This document shows positions 17,670-25,540 of a stretch of DNA of 64,000 nucleotides, piece by piece. The stretch lies in assembly GCA_910589015.1 (NCBI GenBank), contig CAJUSA010000004.1:76656-140655 (forward strand), written 5' to 3'. The stretch is from an uncultured Christensenellaceae bacterium (GTDB lineage: Bacteria; Bacillota; Clostridia; Christensenellales; Borkfalkiaceae). A program made the translations under genes and the position numbers. Within the stretch, counting starts at the first letter, position 1, and every line of letters begins with the position of its first letter. The notes below the pieces were generated by a model. That model saw only the letters and a list, made by a program, of their open reading frames with translations, searched no databases and had not been told where the DNA came from.

Positions 17670-19214
17670 ATGGAAATCAAACGGAAACATCGGTTCGCCT
17701 TTTTGGGCGCAACGGCTTTGCTTGCGGGGGCATGTATCGCGTTTCCGACGGTAACGCTGTCGGCAAAGGCGGTTACGAGCGAGGAAAAGACGATCGATAT
17801 GTACCTTATCGCGGGGCAGAGCAACGCGGCTGGGTATTCGTCCAAAGGAGAACCGTTCGGAGGCGTGTTCGAGAACGTGCGCTATGCGGGCGAAGTGGAC
17901 AGAAACCGCACAAGCGGCAGAGTCGCTCACAGTCTTTTGACTTATCCTTTTGAGCCTGCCGTGAAAGAAGGATACGGCTATATGGCGGACTGTATCGGTC
18001 CGGAATACGGAATTGCCGAAAAACTGAACGAAAATTACAAGGGCGGACACAAGGCACTTGTGTTCAAGTCGGCAGCGGGCGGCACGGGACTTAGAAACAG
18101 CACGCACGGGGGTAACGAATCTTTCGGGAATTGGTATCCGCGTTCCCAATGGCACGGCGCCTCGGTGAATCCGTCAAATCCGATGGGTTTGCAATATCAA
18201 TGGTTTGTGGATAATTTTACAAGCGTCTATACGCAACTCACGGAACACGGCTACACGGTGCGCGTGCAGGGCATGGCTTGGATGCAGGGCGAGGATGACT
18301 TAACGTCGCCGTGGAAATACGGTCCGCTTTTGGAAGCGTTTATCACCGATATACGGACCGATCTCGTTTCAATTACGAACGACAGCGCGCTTTCCGAAAT
18401 GCCCTTCGTGATTGGCGAGATTGCAACCTCGTTTGAAAAGGCGAATAATACGTTGGTCCCGCCATTTATCGAGGTGCAACGTTCGGTCGCCGCGAAAATG
18501 GAAAACGTGTTCACGGTAAAAACGGACGATCTCATTATCGTAGACACGGACGGTACAATCAAGGGAACCGATCATTGCCACTTTACAAGACAGGATTCGC
18601 GAACGCTCGGCAACCGTTTCGGGGAGGTGTTGCTTGAAAACGCCCGTTGGGACGGCGCGTATGTCAGCACGAGCGAAGGCGGAACGATCGAGAAAGCATT
18701 TAATACGGAAACGAAAGAATTGACCGTCACGGTGAAAGCGAACGAGGGCTATGCTTTGAAATCGCTCACCTTCGACGGCAGAAACGTGACGGCGCAGGTA
18801 TCAAACGGCAAATACGTGGCGCAGAATCCCCGCAAGGGCGTGACCTGCGAAGCGGTGTTCGAGCGGATAAAGCAATCGTTTGAAATTACTTACGAGTTCA
18901 ACGCGGAAGAGGGCGCCGTTACGGGCTCGGCTTCCGTCGAAGAGGGCAAGCCGCTGTCCGTCACCGTAACGCCCAAAGAGGGTTACGAGGTCGAAAGCGT
19001 AAAGTTCGGCGAAACGGAGCTTGCATTGAAAGACGGGAAGTTTACGATGGACGGCGTAACTTCGTCGGGTACGGTAAAGGTAACGTTCCGTAAAAAAGAA
19101 ACGTCGGGCGGCGGTTGCAATTCGGCAATCGGCGGAGCGGCGCTCGGAACATTCGCCGCGGTTGCGGCGGTCTCCGTTGCGGCTGTATTAATAAGAAGAA
19201 AGAAAAAGAATTAA
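17670..19214 (+). CDS. CE6/SASA-type acetylesterase with C-terminal membrane tag
   Basis: A 514-residue exported protein with an N-terminal signal peptide (probable cut after L-S-A-K-A). The sialate O-acetylesterase-like (SASA, CE6-type SGNH) domain shows the nucleophile block YLIAGQSNAAGY near residue 48, MAWMQGEDD near 202, and the D-x-x-H block TDHCHFT near 304. Such enzymes remove O-acetyl groups from sugars. Two InlB-like repeat segments follow (around 325-480). The C-terminus is a tag: S-G-G-G-C-N, a hydrophobic segment, then RRKKKN. There is no LPXTG. It is the first of five proteins here with this Gly-Cys tag. AAGGAG precedes the ATG. Confidence 0.8.
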   Translation: MEIKRKHRFAFLGATALLAGACIAFPTVTLSAKAVTSEEKTIDMYLIAGQSNAAGYSSKGEPFGGVFENVRYAGEVDRNRTSGRVAHSLLTYPFEPAVKEGYGYMADCIGPEYGIAEKLNENYKGGHKALVFKSAAGGTGLRNSTHGGNESFGNWYPRSQWHGASVNPSNPMGLQYQWFVDNFTSVYTQLTEHGYTVRVQGMAWMQGEDDLTSPWKYGPLLEAFITDIRTDLVSITNDSALSEMPFVIGEIATSFEKANNTLVPPFIEVQRSVAAKMENVFTVKTDDLIIVDTDGTIKGTDHCHFTRQDSRTLGNRFGEVLLENARWDGAYVSTSEGGTIEKAFNTETKELTVTVKANEGYALKSLTFDGRNVTAQVSNGKYVAQNPRKGVTCEAVFERIKQSFEITYEFNAEEGAVTGSASVEEGKPLSVTVTPKEGYEVESVKFGETELALKDGKFTMDGVTSSGTVKVTFRKKETSGGGCNSAIGGAALGTFAAVAAVSVAAVLIRRKKKN

Positions 19215-19233
19215 ACGAAACAAAAAGCGAAGG

Positions 19234-19262
19234 CAGGGCGACGAGAATGCCGCCCTGTTTTT
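19234..19262 (+). terminator. Intercistronic hairpin 3, terminator-like
   Basis: A stem, CAGGGCG (19234-19240) with CGCCCTG (19251-19257), is followed by TTTTT. It shares the GGGCG core with the hairpins at 11953 and 15095 but has a better T-run, so it probably reduces read-through into the cytoplasmic enzyme genes that follow. Confidence 0.55.
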
Positions 19263-19278
19263 CAAAAAGGAAAGGAAT

Positions 19279-21228
19279 ATGGATAAAATCTATTTGGGCG
19301 CGGCGTATTATCCCGAGCTGTGGGACGAGAGAGAATTGGAAAAGGATATCGCGCGTTGTAAAGAACTGGGCGTAAACTGTTTGCGGATCGGCGAATTTGC
19401 TTGGGGCAAAATGGAGCCGAAAGAAGGAAAATTCGATTTTTCGTGGCTTTCGAGTATCGTGGATAAGCTCTGCGAAAACGGCATTTCCGTCGTACTCTGT
19501 ACGCCCACGGCAACCCCGCCCCGTTGGATGCTGAACAAGTACCCCGAAACGCGCATGGTCATGCACGATCTTATTCGCGCGGACGTTTCCTCGCGCTGTC
19601 ATACCTGCAAGACCTCGCCCGTCATGCGGGAGAAAAACCGTATCATCGTGACCGAGCTTGCCAAAGTATTTGCAGGGCATAAGGGCGTAATCGGCTGGCA
19701 GATCGACAACGAAATTTATCCGTATTCCGAGGGGTGCTATTGCGAGCGGTGCAAAAGCGCGTTCCGCGCGTTTTTGAAAGAGAAATTCGGCACAGTCGAT
19801 CGCTTAAACGAGGCGTGGGGCATGGCGCGATGGTCGTTAAATTACGATTCGTTCGACGAGGTCGAGCCGCCCTATCCCAAGCAATGGCGGCATCCGTCGC
19901 TTCGCAAGGCGTGGCGTGATTTTCATTACGGACAAATCAAGAGCTACGTGGAAGAACAGGCGGAGATATTACATAACTACGGCTGCGAAAACGTGGGCAC
20001 GAACATGATGCAACACAATTCGTTGAGCTATTATAAACTTAACGAGAAGCTGGACGTTGCGCAGTATAATCATTACGACACGGCTCAGCGTTTGCCCGAC
20101 ACGGCATTTGCCTACGATTTCGTGCGGACGGTAAAGGATAAACCGTTCTGGATCATGGAAACGCAGGTGGGCTGGAACGGGAGCGAGTATGCGGATAACG
20201 GCTACCGCCCCGAGGGGGCTTGCTACGCAAATACCTGGCTGCCGATCGCAAAGGGCGCGGAAATGAATTTGTACTGGTTGTTCCGCACGCACCCGAACGG
20301 TCATGAAATGGGACACGGCGCGATGTACTCTTCGGCGGGAAGAGCATACCGTGTGAGTGAAGAGGTGAAACGCGCGGCAGAAGAATTAAAAAAGTGCGAA
20401 AAGTTTTTAACAAGTACTTGCATTAAAAGCAAAATTGCGTTACACTATTCGAGCACGGCGCACAACAGTTTTGAATGCGCTCCTTTGTTGAAAGGATTGA
20501 ACTACCGTGAAACGCTGATTATAAAATATTACGCGGCGTTCCGTCACTATAACGTGGACGTGATCGATACGCAACACGGTTTGAAAAACTACGAAGTGAT
20601 CGTATCGCCCTTCCTTGCCACGGTAGACGAAAACGGACTGAAAGAGCGGATCACAGAATGGGTAAAGAACGGCGGAACGTGGATCGTGGGACCGATGTCG
20701 GACATCATGGACGGCAACGTGAAGAAGTACACGGACGCGCCGTATTCCTTCCTCGAACAGTTGGCGGGGGTGTATACAAAATATCAGAAGCCCGTTGCGA
20801 ACGAGGTATTCAAAGCGCACTGGACGAACGACGGCGAATGTTCCGTGAGTATATGCTATGACGCCTACGAATGTAACGAGGGGACAAAGAGCCTTGCGCA
20901 CTATGTAGCGGGCGAGTTTGCGCCGCTATCCGTTATCACCGAGCGGAAGGTAGGTAAAGGGAAAGTCATTCTCGTGGGCAGCGTAATCAGTTGCGGGGAC
21001 TTGTTGCGGCTTGTGAACCGCGCGCCGATTGCCGAAGCAAGCGAAAACGTGATTTTAACTGAGCGCACGGGAAAGAACGGGGACATGTACGGCATTATCG
21101 CCGTGGAAACGCAGAACAAGGGCGGTTACGTTATCCTGAACGGCGAGTATACCGACCTGATTACGGGCAAAGCATGCTCGGGCAAAACGGAAATTCAACC
21201 CTACGGGGTTTTGGTATTAAAGAGGTGA
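19279..21228 (+). CDS. GH42 beta-galactosidase
   Basis: A 649-residue protein of normal GH42 length without a signal peptide, so cytoplasmic. The start region LGAAYYPELWDE and LRIGEFAWGKMEP is typical of the family. The predicted acid/base Glu is in WQIDNEIYP (about residue 145) and the nucleophile Glu in WIMETQVGWNG (about 294). A Cys cluster (CYCERC) after the acid/base matches the metal-site region of many GH42 enzymes. It would release terminal beta-galactose from imported oligosaccharides. AAGGAAAGG precedes the ATG, and the GH31 gene follows after 4 bases. Confidence 0.92.
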   Translation: MDKIYLGAAYYPELWDERELEKDIARCKELGVNCLRIGEFAWGKMEPKEGKFDFSWLSSIVDKLCENGISVVLCTPTATPPRWMLNKYPETRMVMHDLIRADVSSRCHTCKTSPVMREKNRIIVTELAKVFAGHKGVIGWQIDNEIYPYSEGCYCERCKSAFRAFLKEKFGTVDRLNEAWGMARWSLNYDSFDEVEPPYPKQWRHPSLRKAWRDFHYGQIKSYVEEQAEILHNYGCENVGTNMMQHNSLSYYKLNEKLDVAQYNHYDTAQRLPDTAFAYDFVRTVKDKPFWIMETQVGWNGSEYADNGYRPEGACYANTWLPIAKGAEMNLYWLFRTHPNGHEMGHGAMYSSAGRAYRVSEEVKRAAEELKKCEKFLTSTCIKSKIALHYSSTAHNSFECAPLLKGLNYRETLIIKYYAAFRHYNVDVIDTQHGLKNYEVIVSPFLATVDENGLKERITEWVKNGGTWIVGPMSDIMDGNVKKYTDAPYSFLEQLAGVYTKYQKPVANEVFKAHWTNDGECSVSICYDAYECNEGTKSLAHYVAGEFAPLSVITERKVGKGKVILVGSVISCGDLLRLVNRAPIAEASENVILTERTGKNGDMYGIIAVETQNKGGYVILNGEYTDLITGKACSGKTEIQPYGVLVLKR

Positions 21229-21232
21229 ATTT

Positions 21233-23740
21233 ATGGAACAAATCATTTACGGCAACATTCGCGTGCAGATATTGAGCGAAAATATCGTTCGTATTGAGTA
21301 CGGTAAAAACGGCAGCTTCTGCGATGAGAATACGTTTTTTATTCCGAACAAAACGGCGTATACGGGCGGCGTTTCGTATACGCAGGAAGAGGGCGTTGTT
21401 TGCTTCGGGGAATACGAGCTGTATCTGCCCGAAAACGCCAAATCGCTCAAAGGCGTTCGTTTGGAAAAGAACGGCAAGCGGGTATATACATACAAAAAAC
21501 TTGCAAACAGCGGCGAACTGCCGCCGCTCAATAAAACGCCCGAGGTGTTTGCGCTGTCGGATACGCCGCGGGTCATCGTTCCCGAGGGCGGGTATTCGGT
21601 TGAAAGAAAGGGCGAATATACCGTCGAAGAAAACGCCGAGGATATTTATTTATTGATTTGCGGCGGCAACGCGAAGAAGCTGAGAAAGCTGTATGTGGAA
21701 CTAACGGGACGGTGCGAGCTTGTGCGTCTTTCTACGCTCGGCGGTTGGAACAGCAAATATTACGCATATAGTGAGGAAGAGGCGAAGCAGCTGATTTTAG
21801 ATTACGAGGCGCATGATATTCCGCTTGACGTCATGGTAATCGATACGGATTGGCGCGATTGCACGGACGGTTGGGGTTACGACATCAATACAACGCTCTT
21901 CCCCGATATGAAGCGGTTTATGGACTTTGCGCACGCGCACGGCGTGGAAGTGATGTTCAACGATCACCCCGAACCCGTAAGCGGGGCGCAGGTGTTCGCG
22001 CCCGAAGAGATCGCCTACCGCGAAAAGAATTTGCAATCGCTTATGGCAAAGGGCTTGGATATCTGGTGGTACGACCGAAATTGGTCAACGCATTTGATTT
22101 CCCCCTCGAAGAATGTTTATTGGGAAACGTTCGGATTGTATCTGTTCGAAGACGTTACGCGGCATTACTATCAGAAGCAGGCAGATAATAAAGAAATTTA
22201 TCGCCGTCCCGTCATCATGGGGAATGCGGTAAACGTGGTAAACGGCAACTATATGGGTATTACCGACAGCGCGTCGCACCGATATTCCATTCAGTGGACG
22301 GGGGATATCGCAAGTACGCCGGACGCGCTTGCGCAGGAAGTTGCAACGATGATCAAGGCGGGCAACAGCGGTATCGCCTATTGCAACGCCGATTGCGGCG
22401 GACATATTGGCAATCCCGATAAGGAGGGATTCGTGCGTTGGATGCAGTTCGGAACGCTGTCGCCCGTGTTCCGTCCGCACTGTACAAATACGGTAGAGCG
22501 CACGCGCGAACCGTGGGTATTCGATCGGGAAACGGAGAATATTGTAAGAGAATATAACAATCTTCGTTACCGTTTGCTTCCCGTGATATATAAAAATGCT
22601 TATGAAAACTATATAACGGGCGAGCCGATCTTCAAGGCATTGGGATACGAATATCCGACCGATAAAAAGGCGCTTGCTAGCGACGACGAGTATATACTCG
22701 GAAACGATCTTCTGATTTCGCCGATCGGCGGCAAGTGCCCGACAACGGTCAAAAAAGCAAATTACGCCGCGCCCGTGAAGGCGACCTATTATAACGGCAG
22801 GGAACTCGAAGGCGAGCCGATCGCCGAGGCGAAATACGATTGCTTGGATATCACGCTCAACCATACTTCGCCCGAAGAGGGCGTGCCCGTGTACGATTTC
22901 TCGGCGCGGTTTGAAACGAAGGTGAAATTCGATAATACGGTGCGTCTGTGCATCAAGTGCGACGACGGTGCAACGGTGTGGGTGGACGGCAAAAAGGTTT
23001 TGGAAGATAAGACGCTGCATTCCGCGCTCTTGTTCCCGCTGTGCGAGCTGAGTGCGAACGAAGAGCATGACGTTAAGATCGAATATTTCCAGGCGGGCGG
23101 CGAGGCGAGTTGTGCGCTATGCTATTTCGAGCTCGAAAGGGAAAAAGAAAAAAATGTTTATTTGCCCGCAGGGAAATGGATAGATGCCTTCACGGGAAAA
23201 GTATATGAAGGGGAAACAGTTGCGGCGCGTAAATATGCATTGCAAGAAATGCCGTTGTTTATCAGGCTGGGCGCGCTCCTGCCCTTGGCGCATGAAGCAA
23301 GGAACACCAAAGAACAAAAATGGGATAGGCTAGTCTACGATTTCTACCCCGATAAGGATGCAACGGACGAGGGTTATTTGTATGAGGACGATACCGAAAC
23401 GACGGCGTATAAGCTGGGGCAGTGCCGCAAGAGCGCGTACAGAGCGGGCTATTGCAAGGAGTGTAACGCTTACGTTGTGAATCTTTCCAAAGCCGAGGGA
23501 AGCTTTGCGGGCGAGAAGTGCTTTGCGGAACGCGAAATCACGTTCAAGGTGCATTTGCTCGGCGGCGAGAAAATCAAGCGCGTGACGGTGAACGGCGAAG
23601 AGGTTGCGTTTCAGGTTGTAAAAAAGGATGCTTCGGCATTTCCCTTAAACGCTGGCGAAGCCGCCACCGATTCCGATACGGTTCTCGTTACCGCAAAAAT
23701 GAAGGTCGTCGAAGATTACGAATTCATATTTTATCTGTGA
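21233..23740 (+). CDS. Cytoplasmic GH31 glycosidase with PA14-like insert
   Basis: An 835-residue protein without signal peptide. The GH31 core shows MVIDTDWRD near residue 202, IWWYDRNWSTH near 277 (predicted nucleophile) and QWTGD near 354 (predicted acid/base). These are the same unusual signatures as in the secreted GH31 at 12004, so both probably act on the same linkage. Residues about 500-640 form a PA14-like insert (C-D-D-G-A-T-V-W-V-D-G-K-K-V), then the core resumes with LPAGKWIDAFTG. PA14 inserts are known in some GH31 alpha-xylosidases; here the activity is not proven. AGAGGTGA precedes the ATG. Confidence 0.85.
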   Translation: MEQIIYGNIRVQILSENIVRIEYGKNGSFCDENTFFIPNKTAYTGGVSYTQEEGVVCFGEYELYLPENAKSLKGVRLEKNGKRVYTYKKLANSGELPPLNKTPEVFALSDTPRVIVPEGGYSVERKGEYTVEENAEDIYLLICGGNAKKLRKLYVELTGRCELVRLSTLGGWNSKYYAYSEEEAKQLILDYEAHDIPLDVMVIDTDWRDCTDGWGYDINTTLFPDMKRFMDFAHAHGVEVMFNDHPEPVSGAQVFAPEEIAYREKNLQSLMAKGLDIWWYDRNWSTHLISPSKNVYWETFGLYLFEDVTRHYYQKQADNKEIYRRPVIMGNAVNVVNGNYMGITDSASHRYSIQWTGDIASTPDALAQEVATMIKAGNSGIAYCNADCGGHIGNPDKEGFVRWMQFGTLSPVFRPHCTNTVERTREPWVFDRETENIVREYNNLRYRLLPVIYKNAYENYITGEPIFKALGYEYPTDKKALASDDEYILGNDLLISPIGGKCPTTVKKANYAAPVKATYYNGRELEGEPIAEAKYDCLDITLNHTSPEEGVPVYDFSARFETKVKFDNTVRLCIKCDDGATVWVDGKKVLEDKTLHSALLFPLCELSANEEHDVKIEYFQAGGEASCALCYFELEREKEKNVYLPAGKWIDAFTGKVYEGETVAARKYALQEMPLFIRLGALLPLAHEARNTKEQKWDRLVYDFYPDKDATDEGYLYEDDTETTAYKLGQCRKSAYRAGYCKECNAYVVNLSKAEGSFAGEKCFAEREITFKVHLLGGEKIKRVTVNGEEVAFQVVKKDASAFPLNAGEAATDSDTVLVTAKMKVVEDYEFIFYL

Positions 23741-23748
23741 GAAAAACG

Positions 23749-25540
23749 ATGCGTTGGTATATTGCAGAAAATAAAAGAAGAATTGCAAGCGAGAACTTCG
23801 AGGGGCATTCCGATCATATCGAAATGAGCGGAGAGCAGGTGTCGGGCGTGATCGCTTATGGGGTAAAGGACGGCGTGCCGTATTATAAGCGGCGGTTTGC
23901 CTATCCGAATTTTCGCATTCAGCCGAACAATACATGCGGCACTTATCAACCCGAATGTAGCGAAAGCCCGATTTCGTTTGAAGAAAAAGAGCGGTTCGAG
24001 CGCGTAGAATCAGACGGCGTGCTGTCGGTCTATTCTCATGCTGGGAATTTGAAGATAATCCGCAGATGCTGGGAATTTGAAGATAATCCGCAGATTCTTT
24101 CCTTCCACGACTTTGCCTGTGTTTTACGAGCAAGTAGAGCTATTTAACGGCGGCACGCAATCAGTAATGCCGAAGTGGAAAACGCATAAGCGGTTGGAAA
24201 ATAAGCTCGTTTGCGAGGGGTATGTTTACTTTCAGCGTACTTGCAAAACGCCCTGCCGAGAGATTGCAGTGGGAGAAAAGGTAACGCTGTTGTTTTGCTA
24301 TTCCGCGCGTTTTGCAAACGAAGAAATTCCATACGAGGAGAATCCGCTTGAAAAGCGACGCGCCCGCGTAGAGGAGTTAATGTCGCAGTGCGATATCACG
24401 ACGGGAAACGAAATCGTCGATACCATGTTCGCGTTTGCAAAGCTACGGGCGGGGGAAAGCCTGTTCCGCACCGAAAAGGGACTGATTCATTCTCCGGGTG
24501 GAATGGCATACTATGCGGCGATCTGGTGCAACGACCAGTGCGAATACGTTGCGCCTTGGTTCGCCTTTACGGGCGACAAGTTACAGGCGGAAGCGATAAA
24601 AAATATTTACGGGTGGTATTACCCGTATTTCAACGACGATTATCTGCCGATCCCGAGCAGTATCATCTGCGGAGGCTATGATTATTGGAACGGTGCGGGT
24701 GATCGGGGCGACGCGGAAATGTATTTGTACGGACTTTCGCGCGTGCTGTTAACGCAGGGGAAATTCCCGAACGAAGAGCAGAAAAAGGCGCTCGATTGGT
24801 GCGTGGAGTATATCAAAAGAAATATCACCGAGGACGGCGTTGTCTTTTCTAACAGTGACGAGCTGGAAAACAGAATTTCTTCTGGAATCAACCTGAATAC
24901 CTCTTCGCTTGCTTACGGCGGTTTAGGTTATTACGCCGTGTTGTTGAAGCGTATGAGGAAAGCGGGCGAGGCGGAAAAAATCGAACAAATGCAGACAGTG
25001 CTCGGCGAAGCGATAGAAAATTATTTCGGCGGAGAAGTAAGCGGATATCATACCTATCATTATCACAAGGGGTGCGACGTGATTCGTGCCTGGAACTGTC
25101 TGCCCGTGTACATGGGGATTACAAATCGCGCGAAAGATACGCTAAACAGTATCGACGAAAAGTTGTGGACGGACGGGAGCTGCCGCAGTACCGAGGGCGA
25201 AACAATCCTTTGGGACAGGAGCGCGCTTTACTATATCATGGCGTTGTTCCGTGCGGGCGAAACGGAACGGGCGTGGGAAAAGCTGAAAGAGTACAGCAAG
25301 ACGCGGCTGTTGGGCGAGCATGTTCCCTATGCGGTGGAAGCGTATCCCGAGGGTGGAATGCGGCATCTTTCCGCCGAGAGCGGGCTTTTCTGCCGCATAT
25401 TCTCGGATGGACTTTTGAATATCGGTTTCGATGAAAAGGGATATATCGTGAATTGCGTGTTGTCCAAAGAAATAAACGAAATATCAGTTGAAAATATCTG
25501 TTTGAACGGCAAAATGGAGACGATCAATGTTACAAGGTAA
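23749..25540 (+). pseudogene. Six-hairpin glycosidase gene, frameshifted by a 28-bp tandem duplication
   Basis: The first part runs from ATG 23749 and, because of the duplication at 24038-24093, leaves frame and stops at 24147. The rest continues in another frame to 25540. Deleting one 28-bp copy restores one frame reading ...SHAGNLKIIRRFFPSTTLP... and a protein of about 587 residues. The N-terminal part is a beta-domain; the larger part is an (alpha/alpha)6 domain with SPGGMAYYAAIWCNDQCEY, CGGYDYWNGAGDRGDAEMY, TYHYHKGCDVIRAWNC and ILWDRSALYY. It has no signal peptide, so the intact form would be cytoplasmic. The family is not recognised. Its 3' end overlaps the GH78 start by 14 bases, so reduced translation here could also affect that gene. 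Confidence 0.8.
24038..24093 (+). repeat. Perfect 28-bp tandem duplication
   Basis: Two identical 28-bp copies lie head to tail (24038-24065 and 24066-24093), the unit beginning ATGCTGGGAATTTG and ending AATCCGCAG. As 28 is not a multiple of three, the second copy shifts the reading frame of the surrounding glycosidase gene. Confidence 0.97.
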
